From Cupriavidus sp. AU9028 (GTDB lineage Bacteria; Pseudomonadota; Gammaproteobacteria; Burkholderiales; Burkholderiaceae), in contig NZ_JAIMCG010000002.1 of assembly GCF_019795295.1 (NCBI RefSeq), forward strand, positions 124,001 through 188,000: a stretch of DNA of 64,000 nt. The letters are read 5' to 3'. The translations under genes were made by a program, and so were the position numbers. Below the pieces are notes generated by a model. That model saw only the letters and a program-made list of their open reading frames with translations. It was not told where the DNA came from and made no database searches. Positions 1-8,770 of this stretch are shown here, piece by piece (within the stretch, counting starts at the first letter, position 1; every line of letters starts with the position of its first letter).

Positions 1-603
1 GGACTGGTGCCGATCGATTCGGGCGAGATCCTGTTCGATGGCAAGTCGCTGAAGGACACCAAGATCGGCTATGTGTTCCAGAACTACCGGGAAGCGATGT
101 TCCCGTGGATGCGCACCATCGACAATATCGCCTACCCGCTGAAGCTGGCCGGCCAGTCCAAGGCCGAGGTCGACCGCCGCATGGAGGAACTGGTCGCCTC
201 GTTCGATGTCAAGTTCGACCTGAACCGCTACCCCTACGAGTTGTCCGGCGGGCAGCAGCAGACGGCCTCCATCATGCGTGCGCTAGCGCCCAGGCCGGAG
301 GTGCTGTTTCTCGACGAGCCGTTCTCCGCGCTCGACTTCGAGATGACACTGTTCATTCGCGAGAAGCTGCAGGAAGTCTTCATGCAGACCGGCACCACGA
401 TGATGCTGGTCTCGCACGACCTGGAAGAGGCCGTCTATCTGGCCGACGAGGTGCTGTTGCTGACCAAGCGCCCGACCCGGGTCGCGCAGATCCTGCACTA
501 TGGCGACGTCCGTCCGCGCACCGTGGAGACCCTGTCGCGACCGAGCTTCGTCGAGACGAAGCGGCTCAGCATGGAGATCTTCCAGCGCGAAGTGCGGCGC
601 TAG
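1..603 (+). CDS. ABC transporter ATP-binding subunit, 5' truncated (nitrate/sulfonate/taurine type)
   Basis: The frame is open from the first base of the window, so the N-terminus including the Walker A loop lies outside; about 200 residues remain. Seen in order: a Q-loop (VFQNY), the ABC signature LSGGQQQ, Walker B (VLFLDEP) and the switch histidine (LVSHD). The wording around the Q-loop and D-loop is that of the SsuB/TauB/NrtD group, which energises import of nitrate, alkanesulfonates, taurine or related small anions together with a membrane permease and a periplasmic binding protein; those partners are not visible here. The signature reads GGQQQ rather than the usual GGQ(R/K)QR, a small variation. 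A GntR regulator follows in the same direction and may control this transporter. Substrate cannot be named from the ATPase alone. Confidence 0.9.
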   Translation, partial: GLVPIDSGEILFDGKSLKDTKIGYVFQNYREAMFPWMRTIDNIAYPLKLAGQSKAEVDRRMEELVASFDVKFDLNRYPYELSGGQQQTASIMRALAPRPEVLFLDEPFSALDFEMTLFIREKLQEVFMQTGTTMMLVSHDLEEAVYLADEVLLLTKRPTRVAQILHYGDVRPRTVETLSRPSFVETKRLSMEIFQREVRR

Positions 604-637
604 GCCGCGCGGCCCTGCGTCCGGCACGCTATGCTTG

Positions 638-1420
638 ATGCAGGGCCAACCAACCGACGTGACGCCTTCGATGCTACCTCTCGTGAACCCGCCCATCGGC
701 GCACCGCTTACCGCCACGCCTCGCCGCTCCGTCGCCGAACAGGTCTATGAAGAGCTCAAGCGCGATATCGGCCAGTTCCGCCTGGTGCCGGGGGACCGCT
801 TCTCGGAACTGGAACTGTGCGCGCGCCTGGGCGTCTCCCGCACGCCGGTGCGGCAGGCGCTGGTGCGGCTGCAACAGGAAGGCTATGTCGAGGTGCTGTT
901 CCGCAGTGGCTGGCGCGTGCTGCCGTTCGACTTCGACAAGTACGAACAGCTCTACGACTTGCGCATGGTGCTGGAGGTTACGGCCGCACAACGGCTCTGC
1001 GGCGACGCGCCCCCGACCGGGCAGCTCAGGCCGGCCCTGCTGCAGCAGCTTGCTGCGATCTGGCTGGTCGATCCCGCCGCGCGCAGCACTGACGGCGCCC
1101 AGGTGCGGCAGTGGGACGAAGCGTTTCACTGCACGCTGGTCGAGGCCGCCGGCAACGCGGAGATGGCGCGCGTGCACCGCGACATCACCGAGCGGATCCG
1201 GGTGATCCGCAGCCTCGATTTCACCAAGTCCTTCCGCATCGAGGCAACCTACGACGAGCACGCCCAGATCCTGCGCGCCATCCTTGCGCACCGGCCCGAC
1301 CAGGCGACCATGCTGCTGCGCGCGCATATCGGCAGCAGTCAGGCCGAGGTGCGCAAGATCACGCTGCACCAGTTGCATATGGCGCGGCGTGAAGGTGGCG
1401 GCCCGGACCACATGCCGTAG
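638..1420 (+). CDS. GntR-family transcriptional regulator (FadR/FCD subfamily)
   Basis: About 260 residues if started at the ATG at 638; an in-frame ATG at 671 is equally possible, and neither has a strong ribosome binding site. A winged helix-turn-helix occupies roughly residues 30-95 (SVAEQVYEELKRDI, then LGVSRTPVRQAL, the recognition-helix signature of GntR proteins). The rest is an all-helical FCD ligand domain with the expected DLRMVLE stretch and later histidines (the EAFH motif and HAQIL) that bind metal or carboxylate effectors in this subfamily. It starts only about 35 bases after the ABC ATPase gene in the same direction, so control of that transporter is the simplest guess. The ligand is unknown. 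Confidence 0.88.
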   Translation: MQGQPTDVTPSMLPLVNPPIGAPLTATPRRSVAEQVYEELKRDIGQFRLVPGDRFSELELCARLGVSRTPVRQALVRLQQEGYVEVLFRSGWRVLPFDFDKYEQLYDLRMVLEVTAAQRLCGDAPPTGQLRPALLQQLAAIWLVDPAARSTDGAQVRQWDEAFHCTLVEAAGNAEMARVHRDITERIRVIRSLDFTKSFRIEATYDEHAQILRAILAHRPDQATMLLRAHIGSSQAEVRKITLHQLHMARREGGGPDHMP

Positions 1421-1427
1421 TCCGCGC

Positions 1428-2105
1428 TCACGCCATCATCGCCATTCCCGTCGCGCGCGCCAGGCGCGCCACCGACCAGCCATTGCCGAGCAGCACCATG
1501 CGGGTGTGCAGGTCGTTCAGTACCGCGGGCGGCACGTCCTTCCCGAGCCAGCGCATCTGCTTGTCCCGCACCTGGACGTAGCCTGCCGGGTAGTGCGTGC
1601 CGAGCGATTGCCACAACGCATGCGCGCCCGGCGACTGGCGCGCGCCGCTGATCAGGCAGCGCCCGGTGTCCAGGTACCAGCGGTACAGCGCGGTAGCGAG
1701 GCCGCGGCGCTGATAGGCCGGCGCGAATTTCGAGTGCGGCGCCCGCAGGTGCCGGTCGGCGCGGCGGTCCACTTCGATCAGCCGGTTGAACACGGTATAG
1801 CCGGCCAGCCGGGCGCTTGCCACGTCCTCGACATAGCAGTAGTACTCGCCATCCGCCTCGCGGTACCGCACGGCGAACCCCGGCACGCCGCAATCGCGTA
1901 CCGCGATGCCGCAGAGCGGGTCGCCGCGGCAATGCAGCCGTTCGTGCAGGGCCCGCAGTTCGGCCTCCAGTTCCTCCTGCCCGTGCTCCACATCGATGCG
2001 CAGCTCCAGCGTGCGCAACAGCCGGGACGCGTGCAAGGCAAGGCCACGCAGGCCACTTGCGAGCAGAGGCCGCACCGGCAGCGCTGCATGCAACTCAGTC
2101 TGCAT
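1428..2105 (-). CDS. GNAT-like N-acetyltransferase domain protein
   Basis: 225 residues. The clearest motif is YQRRGLATALYRWYL near residue 130, which fits the acetyl-CoA-binding motif A of GNAT enzymes (Q/R-x-x-G-x-G/A). Around it are beta-rich segments and a C-terminal part with RDKQMRWLG and NDLHTRMVLLGNGW that I do not recognise from a named family. The gene overlaps the end of the upstream beta-helix gene by 11 bases on the same strand, so the two are translationally coupled and probably function together. The acceptor substrate is not predictable. A GNAT fold is a reasonable but not certain reading; the first 90 residues are unassigned. No secretion signal is evident. Confidence 0.65.
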   Translation of the reverse strand: MQTELHAALPVRPLLASGLRGLALHASRLLRTLELRIDVEHGQEELEAELRALHERLHCRGDPLCGIAVRDCGVPGFAVRYREADGEYYCYVEDVASARLAGYTVFNRLIEVDRRADRHLRAPHSKFAPAYQRRGLATALYRWYLDTGRCLISGARQSPGAHALWQSLGTHYPAGYVQVRDKQMRWLGKDVPPAVLNDLHTRMVLLGNGWSVARLARATGMAMMA

Positions 2106-2964
2106 GCCACGCTCCGCTCAGCAGGTTTGCGGGCCGGCTGCGGGCCAGCACGCGCGCGCTCGCGTCCCAGCAGTCCATCCGGACATTGAGGCCGGCATGG
2201 ATGCCGTAGCCGGTCCCGGCGACGATTTCCTCTTCGGTCTGTACGCCCTCGCCGGACTTGATCGCACCGCCGGCCACGATGGATGCTGCGGCTCGAATGC
2301 CCCAGCCTGCCTCCAGATGGCGGCCCGCATGAATGCCGCTGCCGGCGTCGATGCCGTGCGCGGCCACGATGTCGCTGCCCGAGACGATGTTGCCCTCGGC
2401 CTTGATGAGGCCGTCGCAACGGATCGCACCCTGCGCGGCGATGCCATGGCCGGCGCGCAGGTTCGCCCCCACGGCGATATCGAGCCCGGCAACCACGTCC
2501 CAGCCGGCACGCAGATGCCCGCGGCAGTCGATGGTGGAGGCCGCTTCAACGCCCCACTTCGCGCGGATATCGCCAGCGGCTTCGATCGTGCCATCGCTGT
2601 ACAAATAGCCGCCGCAGTCGATGCCGCCGCCCGCGACGATGGCAGAGCCCGCGCGGATGCCGCCGCCGACGCGGAGACTGCCGCCGGCGCGCACCACCGA
2701 ATCGACGTCGATGCCGCCCTGCACGACCAGCGTGCCGGCGAACACCAGCCCTTGTGCCTCGACCGAGCGCAGATGCAGTACGGCATCGGTGGCGCCGAAC
2801 TGATCCAGCAGCCAGCAGGCGTCATTGACGCGCCCGGCCTGCACCAGCGCGTCGAGCAAGCGCTGGTAGTCGCTGCCGTCCTCGCGGTTGCGCAAGAACC
2901 ATTTGTAGCCATCCGCGCACGGGCGCTTGGCCTTGACGAAATCCTGTGTAAGTTCCATGGTCAT
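2095..2964 (-). CDS. Beta-helix-like repeat protein with N-terminal 'KRPCADGYKWF' domain
   Basis: 289 residues. The N-terminal 70 residues contain KRPCADGYKWFLRN followed by a short helical segment (LLDALVQAGRVNDACWLLDQF). From about residue 80 to 265 the chain is built of imperfect repeats of roughly six residues with glycine and isoleucine or valine at fixed steps (for example GGIRAGSAIVAGGGI, AGWDVVAGLDIAVG), the pattern of a parallel left- or right-handed beta-helix as in bactofilin-like polymers and hexapeptide proteins. No enzyme motif is seen. The start at 2964 has an AAGGGGAC ribosome binding site. It overlaps the GNAT-like gene downstream and lies 123 bases after a 31-residue membrane peptide gene. 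Function unknown; it could be a scaffold that presents a substrate to the GNAT-like partner (inference). Confidence 0.7.
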   Translation of the reverse strand: MTMELTQDFVKAKRPCADGYKWFLRNREDGSDYQRLLDALVQAGRVNDACWLLDQFGATDAVLHLRSVEAQGLVFAGTLVVQGGIDVDSVVRAGGSLRVGGGIRAGSAIVAGGGIDCGGYLYSDGTIEAAGDIRAKWGVEAASTIDCRGHLRAGWDVVAGLDIAVGANLRAGHGIAAQGAIRCDGLIKAEGNIVSGSDIVAAHGIDAGSGIHAGRHLEAGWGIRAAASIVAGGAIKSGEGVQTEEEIVAGTGYGIHAGLNVRMDCWDASARVLARSRPANLLSGAWHAD

Positions 2965-3087
2965 CGGTGCGTCCCCTTGCAGGCAGCCGAAGCGCTGGCG
3001 CGAGGCCGATCAGCCCGCCAGCGCGATAGAGAACATCGGCCGGCGCCGCCCCGCGCACGAGGGCGACGGCGCGGCGCGGCCGATCGA

Positions 3088-3183
3088 TCAGTCGAGACTC
3101 AACGCGAGGTAGAGGACGGCGACGCCCATCATGGCGTACGCGGCGCGGCGGTACACCGCCACGGTTTTCTTTCGAAGGGACAT
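3088..3183 (-). CDS. Small membrane peptide, 31 residues
   Basis: A short reading frame of 32 codons starting MSLRKKTVAVYRR and ending VLYLALSLD. It has a basic N-terminus followed by one hydrophobic stretch of about 17 residues (AAYAMMGVAVLYLALSL), the make-up of a single-pass inner-membrane peptide. A GGGAGA ribosome binding site stands six bases before the ATG, which is the main reason for calling it. It is the first frame of a possible same-strand group with the beta-helix and GNAT-like genes. A 9-bp hairpin lies 29-50 bases upstream. No family recognised. Confidence 0.5.
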   Translation of the reverse strand: MSLRKKTVAVYRRAAYAMMGVAVLYLALSLD

Positions 3184-3615
3184 ACGATCTCCCGTCTGCA
3201 CGTTGAACAGCGGGTCATCGGAAACGACGACCCCCAGGGCAATGTGCCGTGCAAGGGAGCGAGACGATGGACCGGTGGTGGTCAGTCCCTGGCTCCCCGC
3301 ACGGCCAAGGGAAGCACGGCGGGGGAGCAGGCGAGTTGGGCGATGACGATGGCACGCCGGGCGGCGCAGCCGCCCTGCACCGCACGGGCGCGCGCGGTCG
3401 CGGCATGCTGGGCATGCCGGGAACGGGCGAGGCGGCGCTGGTCAAGGTGCATTCGGTCGCGGATCGAGGGTGGCGCGAAAAAATCGCGGCGAAATTCGGT
3501 GGAAAAACGCAGGCGCCTGGGCATGGACCTCGGCGCGGACGGCGTTGTCCCGCAGCGGCAGGACCGGGCAAGTATTCCATAGACCGCAGAAAACCTCAAC
3601 CCGGTCCTCCGCGCA
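3184..3615. other. 432-bp intergenic stretch with a small hairpin
   Basis: No convincing gene. Open frames on both strands here are proline/arginine-rich composition artefacts. At 3212-3233 an inverted repeat (GGGTCATCG, loop GAAA, CGACGACCC) would form a 9-bp stem, fully paired with one G-U wobble in RNA of the minus strand, just upstream of the 31-residue peptide gene. It could be a 5' leader structure or an attenuator. The stretch also separates that group from the end of the paoC-like gene. Confidence 0.5.
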
Positions 3616-5817
3616 TCACGCCACCATGGGCATCCCGGCGAGCAGCTTGTCCAGCGTAATCGGATAGTCCCGCACGCGTACGCCGGTGGCGTGATAGATC
3701 GCATTGGCCACGGCCGCGCCGACGCCGCAGATGCCAAGCTCGCCCACGCCCTTGGCCTTCATCGGCGACGACAGCGGATCGGTCTCGTCCAGAAAGATCA
3801 CCTCCTGGTGCGGGATGTCGGCGTGCACCGGCACCTCGTAGCCGGCCAGATCGTGATTGACGAAAAAGCCCAGCCGCTTGTCCACCGCCAGCTCCTCCAT
3901 CAGCGCCGCGCCCACGCCCATTGTCATCGCGCCGATCACCTGGCTGCGTGCCGACTTCGGATTGAGGATGCGGCCGGCCGCGCAAACGGCGAGCATGCGC
4001 CGGACCCGCACCTCCGCGGTCGCCACATCGACGCCCACTTCGACGAAGTGCGCGCCGAAGGTGGACTGCTGGTACGCCTTGTCCAGCTTGCCGAAGACGA
4101 TGCCATCCTCGGCGACGATCCCGCCCTCCCCCGCCGCCTCGCCAAGGGCAAGGGTGCGGCCGCCGGCGCGGATCTGCCCGTTGTCGAACACCGCGGTGCT
4201 CGCGTCGAAACCATGCCGGCGGCCCAGTTCCTCGCGCAGCCGCACGCAGGCAGCATAGACCCCGGAGGTCGCGCTGTTGGCGCCCCATTGCCCGCCCGAT
4301 CCCGCGGACACCGGAAAATCCGAGTCGCCCAGCCGCACGGCGACCTGGTGCAGCGGCACACCGAGCATCTCCGCCGCGGTTTGCGCGATCACCGTATAGC
4401 TGCCGGTGCCGATATCGGTCATGTCCGTTTCGACCGTGACCCTGCCCTGCCCGTCCAGCCGCACGCGGGCCGCCGAGGCCATCACCAGGTTGTTGCGAAA
4501 CGCCGCGGCGACTCCGGTGCCGATCCACCACTGCCCCTCGCGTTGCGAGCGCGGGCGCGCGCTGCGCGCTTGCCAGCCGAACCGCTCGGCGCCAAGACGC
4601 AGGCACTCCACCAGGCGCCGTTGCGAAAACGGTCGCCCATGCTGTTCGGGATCGACCTGCGTATCGTTGCGGATGCGAAATTCCACCGGGTCCAGGCCCA
4701 GCTTCTCGGCGATCTCGTCGATGGCGATCTCCAACGCCATCATGCCTGGCGCCTCCCCAGGGGCGCGCATCGCGTTGCCTTCGGGCAGATCGAGCGTGGC
4801 CAGCCGCAGGGCGGTATAGCGATTGGCGCCGGCATACAGCAGGCGGGTCTGCTGGACCGCCGTCTCCGGGCTGCCGCCGGGCAGGTCGCCCGACCAGCTC
4901 TCGTGCGCAATCGCCGTGATGCGCCCGTCCGAGCCCGCGCCGATGCGAATGCGCTGGATGGTGGCCGGACGATGCGTGGTGTTGTTGGCGATCAGGGGCC
5001 GCTGCAGCGCGACTTTCACCGGACGCCCCGCCGCGCGCGCGCCCAGGGCGGCGAGCAGCGCGTCGGCCCGCACGAACAGCTTCGCGCCGAAACCGCCGCC
5101 GACGTAGGGCGAGATCAGCCGGACGTTCTCGCGCGGGATACCCAGTGTCCTGGCGACGTCCCCGCGGCTCCAGTTGACCATCTGGTTGGAGGTCCACAGC
5201 GTCAGCCGGTCGCCCTGCCAGCGGGCGATGGAGGCGTGCGGTTCCATCATGGCGTGCGACTGGTCGGGCGTGGTGTAGGTCGCATCCAGTTGCACCGGCG
5301 CCGCAGCGAAGGCCTTGTCGAAATCGCCGACCGCGCTCTCCGGCTTCTTCTCCCCGGTCGCAAGCGCCGCGTTGCCGCGCTCGCGCGCCAGATCGAAGCG
5401 GCCGCGCTCCCTCGCGTAACGCACGCGCACCAGTTGCGCGGCGGCGCGCGCCTGCTCGAAGGTCTCGGCCACCACCAGGGCAATGGCCTGATGGTAGTGC
5501 TCGATCTCCGGGCCGCCGAGCAGCCGCGCCGTGTTGAAGTCGCCCTTGCCGAGTTTTCCCGCGTTCTGCGCGGTGACGATGGTCAGCACGCCGGGCGCGC
5601 GGCGCGCGGCGTCCAGCTCCATCGACACGATGCGCCCCTTGGCAATGCCCGCCCCGATCACGTAGCCATAGGCGGCGCCGGGTACTTCCTCGTGGTGTTC
5701 GTATGCATAGCGGGCGTGACCGGTGGTCTTGTCCGGGCCGTCGATGCGGTCCACCGGCTGGCCGACGACCTTCAGCCGGTCGATCGGATTCTCTTTCGCT
5801 GGATTGTCGAAGCGCAT
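3616..5817 (-). CDS. paoC: PaoC-type molybdopterin-binding subunit of periplasmic aldehyde oxidoreductase
   Basis: 733 residues, matching the length of E. coli PaoC (YagR). In this xanthine-oxidase family the subunit carries the molybdenum cytosine-dinucleotide cofactor and oxidises aldehydes to acids. Seen: the glycine loop YVGGGFGAKLF, the MRAPGEAPGM stretch with the conserved arginine, and near the C-terminus KAKGVGELGICG, which holds the catalytic glutamate. The start at 5817 (MRFDNPAKEN) is chosen because GAGGGG precedes it and because it lies four bases after the stop of the FAD subunit; the frame stays open further upstream but there overlaps that gene. Last gene of a minus-strand operon paoA-paoB-paoC. 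A second such cluster begins at 60192. No XdhC/PaoD-type cofactor chaperone is in the window. Confidence 0.93.
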   Translation of the reverse strand: MRFDNPAKENPIDRLKVVGQPVDRIDGPDKTTGHARYAYEHHEEVPGAAYGYVIGAGIAKGRIVSMELDAARRAPGVLTIVTAQNAGKLGKGDFNTARLLGGPEIEHYHQAIALVVAETFEQARAAAQLVRVRYARERGRFDLARERGNAALATGEKKPESAVGDFDKAFAAAPVQLDATYTTPDQSHAMMEPHASIARWQGDRLTLWTSNQMVNWSRGDVARTLGIPRENVRLISPYVGGGFGAKLFVRADALLAALGARAAGRPVKVALQRPLIANNTTHRPATIQRIRIGAGSDGRITAIAHESWSGDLPGGSPETAVQQTRLLYAGANRYTALRLATLDLPEGNAMRAPGEAPGMMALEIAIDEIAEKLGLDPVEFRIRNDTQVDPEQHGRPFSQRRLVECLRLGAERFGWQARSARPRSQREGQWWIGTGVAAAFRNNLVMASAARVRLDGQGRVTVETDMTDIGTGSYTVIAQTAAEMLGVPLHQVAVRLGDSDFPVSAGSGGQWGANSATSGVYAACVRLREELGRRHGFDASTAVFDNGQIRAGGRTLALGEAAGEGGIVAEDGIVFGKLDKAYQQSTFGAHFVEVGVDVATAEVRVRRMLAVCAAGRILNPKSARSQVIGAMTMGVGAALMEELAVDKRLGFFVNHDLAGYEVPVHADIPHQEVIFLDETDPLSSPMKAKGVGELGICGVGAAVANAIYHATGVRVRDYPITLDKLLAGMPMVA

Positions 5818-5821
5818 GGTG

Positions 5822-6772
5822 TCACCCCCTCGCCTGTGCCAGCGCCGCGCCCAGCGTACGCTGCGCCAGCGCGATCTTGAACGCGTTCTCGTGCGTGGGC
5901 CTTGCCCCCGCCAGCGCGGCCTCGGTGACCGCCTTCGCACCGCGCGGCATTTCCGCCTCGGCCGCTTCGACGCGCCACGGCTTGTGGGCGACGCCACCGA
6001 AGGCAACGCGGCCGCTGCCGTCTCGCTGCACGATGGTCGCCACCGATACCAGCGCGAACGCATAGGACGCGCGGTCGCGGACCTTGCGGTAGCCCTGCAT
6101 GCCGCCCACCGGACGCGGCAGCGTCACCGCCGTGATCAGTTCCCCGGGCGTCAGCGAGGTTTCGATGTGCGGCGTGTCGCCGGGAAGCCGATGCAGCTCC
6201 GCGATCGGGATCACGCGCGCGGTGCCATCGGGACGGACCGTCTCGACCTTGGCGTCGAGGACGCGCATGGCCACGGCCATATCGCTGGGATGGGTGGCGA
6301 TACAGGCGTCGCTGCCGCCGATCACCGCATGGTGGCGCGTGAAGCCGCCCATCGCGGCGCAGCCGGCGCCGGGCTGGCGCTTGTTGCACGGCTGGTCGGT
6401 GTCGTAGAAATAGGGACAACGGGTGCGCTGCAGCAGGTTGCCGCCGGTCGTCGCCATATTGCGCAGCTGCCCCGACGCGCCGGCCAGCAGCGCGCGTGAC
6501 AGCACGCCATAGTCGGCCCGTATGCGCGCATCCGCCGCCAGGTCGGTGTTGCGCACCATCGCACCGATACGCAAGCCGCCGTCGGGCGTCGGCTCGATCC
6601 GGTCCAGCCCGATGCCATTGACGTCGATCAGATGCGCCGGCGCTTCGATGCCCAGCTTCATCAGGTCGAGCAGATTGGTTCCGCCCGCGATGAACTTCGC
6701 ACCCGGCATCCGCGCGGCCGCCGCGGCCGCCTCCGCAGGCGTCGCTGCCCGCTCGTAGCTGAAGGCCTTCAT
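5822..6772 (-). CDS. paoB: PaoB-type FAD and [4Fe-4S] subunit of aldehyde oxidoreductase
   Basis: 316 residues, close to E. coli PaoB (318). It transfers electrons from the iron-sulfur subunit through FAD. The N-terminal FAD loop reads [12 protein letters not shown], followed by [20 protein letters not shown]. The cysteine-rich insertion ([16 protein letters not shown]) is the extra [4Fe-4S] loop known from PaoB and 4-hydroxybenzoyl-CoA reductase and absent from ordinary xanthine dehydrogenase FAD subunits. The ATG overlaps the stop of the paoA gene (ATGA), and the paoC gene starts four bases after this stop, so the three are translationally coupled. Probably exported with the Tat-carrying small subunit as a pre-folded complex (family knowledge). 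Confidence 0.93.
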   Translation of the reverse strand: MKAFSYERAATPAEAAAAAARMPGAKFIAGGTNLLDLMKLGIEAPAHLIDVNGIGLDRIEPTPDGGLRIGAMVRNTDLAADARIRADYGVLSRALLAGASGQLRNMATTGGNLLQRTRCPYFYDTDQPCNKRQPGAGCAAMGGFTRHHAVIGGSDACIATHPSDMAVAMRVLDAKVETVRPDGTARVIPIAELHRLPGDTPHIETSLTPGELITAVTLPRPVGGMQGYRKVRDRASYAFALVSVATIVQRDGSGRVAFGGVAHKPWRVEAAEAEMPRGAKAVTEAALAGARPTHENAFKIALAQRTLGAALAQARG

Positions 6773-7428
6773 GGCTGTCCTCCCGCGACCTCGGCGATCG
6801 CCTCGACGATATTCGAATAGGCTCCGCAGCGGCAGAGATTGCCGCTCATCCGCTCGCGGATCTCGTCGACCGTCAGCCGCGCGCGCGCCGTCAGGCTGGG
6901 GCTGACGTGGCTGGGGACGTTGGCGTCGATTTCCTGCAGCACGGCCACGGCCGAGCAGATCTGCCCTGGCGTGCAATAGCCGCACTGATAGCCGTCGTGC
7001 CGCACGAACGCCGCCTGCATCGGGTGCGGCTTCTCCGGTGTGCCCAGCCCTTCGATCGTGGTCACCGTCGCGCCATGCTGCATGACCGCCAGCGTCATGC
7101 ACGAATTGATGCGCCGGCCGTTCACCAGCACGGTGCATGCGCCGCACTGGCCGTGGTCGCAGCCCTTCTTTGTGCCGGTCAGATGCAGATGTTCGCGCAG
7201 CAGGTCCAGCAGCGTGGTGCGGGTATCGACTTCGCCCGTCCATTGCGTGCCATTGACAAGCAACGACACCGCCACCGCCACCGGGGGACGGAGCGGCGCG
7301 CCGCCGGCTGCCGCATCGACGTCGGCGGCCGCGCTTTGCCCGGCGGGAAGCGCCACGGCCGTCGCCGAAGCCGCACCGACGATGAACAAATCGCGCCGGC
7401 TGATCCTGATATCGCCAAAGTTTTCCAT
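6769..7428 (-). CDS. paoA: PaoA-type [2Fe-2S] subunit with Tat signal
   Basis: 219 residues from the ATG at 7428, which has GAGG nine bases upstream; longer upstream in-frame starts are poor. The N-terminus [19 protein letters not shown] is a twin-arginine signal, so the complex should work in the periplasm. Two cysteine sets are complete: the plant-ferredoxin type [14 protein letters not shown]...SCM and the helical-domain type CGYCTPGQ...CRCGAY. These carry the two [2Fe-2S] centres of the family. It is the first gene of the paoABC operon and lies 274 bases from the divergent LysR gene at 7703, which may regulate it. The physiological electron acceptor and the aldehyde range are unknown. Confidence 0.92.
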   Translation of the reverse strand: MENFGDIRISRRDLFIVGAASATAVALPAGQSAAADVDAAAGGAPLRPPVAVAVSLLVNGTQWTGEVDTRTTLLDLLREHLHLTGTKKGCDHGQCGACTVLVNGRRINSCMTLAVMQHGATVTTIEGLGTPEKPHPMQAAFVRHDGYQCGYCTPGQICSAVAVLQEIDANVPSHVSPSLTARARLTVDEIRERMSGNLCRCGAYSNIVEAIAEVAGGQP

Positions 7429-7702
7429 GGGAACCTCGTCGCTGCCCGCTCCGCCTGCCGCGAACCGCCAGCATTGATGTTTTTGGAATGATGAAGCGCA
7501 AAAGGGTGGAATGTAGGCCGATCGGCTCGCTTGGCGCAGTCGCTCGGGCGCTGCGGCGGAGAATCGTCCAGAACGGACGGACGCAGGCATTGGGCGGAAG
7601 TTCCCCGGCAACGGACTGGATGCGCAGGGAGGACGTCAACGGCACGGGCGGTGTAATCTTGCGGGTCGTCGCCCCAGCGGTGACCGTTTACCAGCGCACG
7701 CC

Positions 7703-8635
7703 ATGGACAAATTGCTCGCCCTGAAGATGTTCGTCGAAACCGTCGATGCCCGCGGTTTCTCCGCGGCCGCGCGCCGGCTCGAGATTGCGACATCGTCGGT
7801 GACGCGCGCCATGGACGGGCTCGAGGACGCCCTCGGCGCCGTGCTGCTGAACCGCTCCACCCGCCAGGTCACGGTCACCGAGGCCGGCGCCACCTATTAC
7901 GAGCAGGCGCGGCGCATCCTGGAAGCGATTGAGGAAGCCGACGCGTCGGTCTCCGACCGGGGCGACGCCGATGGTGCGGTGGGGCAGCTGCGCGTTTCGG
8001 TGCCGGTTGCCTTCGGCAGGCGCTGCATCGCGCCGCATCTCGGACAATTGCTGGACCGCCACCCGAAGCTGGAAGTGGAAGTCACGCTGACCGACGACAT
8101 TGTCGATCTGCTCGGCGAACGGATCGACCTTGCCATCCGCATCGGCAGCGTCGCCGCCTATGACCACGTGGTGGCGCGGCCGATCGGCGCGTTCCGGCGC
8201 CGTGTGGTGGCCGCACCGGGCTATCTGGAGCGGCACGGCACGCCGGGCCATCCGCTGGAGCTGGGCGGCCATCGCTGCCTGCGCTACAGCTATGGCGGAC
8301 GCGACCAGAGCTGGCGCTTCCGGCTCGGCGACGACACTGTGTCGGTACCGGTGCGGGGTGCATTGCGCAGCAACAACATGGAGGTGCTGCACGACGTTGC
8401 CCGCGCGGGCCACGGCATCGCGCTGCTGCCTGACTGGATCGCGGACGCCGGCATCGCCGCCGGCAACCTGCAGCCGCTCTTCGACAACTGGTCCGTCGAG
8501 CCTGGCGATACCAGCGCGGCGATCCATGCGCTGTACTTGCCGAACCAGCGGGGCTCGCGCCGGATCAACGCTTTTCTGGACTTTCTCGCCACGCTGCCCG
8601 GCCCCCTGCAGTCGATCGCCGCGACCCGCGCCTGA
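7703..8635 (+). CDS. LysR-family transcriptional regulator
   Basis: 310 residues. Residues 1-60 form the LysR winged helix-turn-helix (MFVETVDARGFSAAARRL, then SSVTRAMDGLE); the remainder is the two-lobed periplasmic-binding-protein-like effector domain with the typical LRVSVPVAFGRR and GIALLPDW segments. It belongs to the group that often controls oxidoreductases and exporters. It is divergent from the paoABC operon and directly upstream of an MFS exporter gene in the same direction, so either could be its target. No textbook T-N11-A operator stands out in the 274-base divergent region. Two strong hairpins follow its stop codon. Confidence 0.9.
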   Translation: MDKLLALKMFVETVDARGFSAAARRLEIATSSVTRAMDGLEDALGAVLLNRSTRQVTVTEAGATYYEQARRILEAIEEADASVSDRGDADGAVGQLRVSVPVAFGRRCIAPHLGQLLDRHPKLEVEVTLTDDIVDLLGERIDLAIRIGSVAAYDHVVARPIGAFRRRVVAAPGYLERHGTPGHPLELGGHRCLRYSYGGRDQSWRFRLGDDTVSVPVRGALRSNNMEVLHDVARAGHGIALLPDWIADAGIAAGNLQPLFDNWSVEPGDTSAAIHALYLPNQRGSRRINAFLDFLATLPGPLQSIAATRA

Positions 8636-8642
8636 TCGCCCT

Positions 8643-8700
8643 GCATCCGGAGCGGATGCGCCATTGTCCGGGGCGCAACGCTGCGTTGCGTCACGCCCCG
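8643..8700 (+). terminator. Two consecutive hairpins after the LysR gene
   Basis: GCATCCG/CGGATGC with a 3-base loop at 8643-8659, then a larger GC-rich hairpin at 8669-8700 (CGGGGCGCAACGC paired with GCGTTG and CGCCCCG across a small bulge). They lie between the LysR stop and the MFS start. There is no T-tract, so a Rho-independent terminator is uncertain; an mRNA-stabilising or attenuating structure is equally possible. Confidence 0.45.
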
Positions 8701-8770
8701 ATTCTCGCCGCGCAACGTGGCCCCTATGCTTGGCCCATCGCAACCCCTGCCCGCTTCCCGCGCGCTCACC

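Noticed and set aside
3215-3659. Frames on both strands in the 3184-3615 gap (121 and 136 codons)
   Set aside because: No ribosome binding site, Pro/Arg/Gly-rich composition, no recognisable motif.
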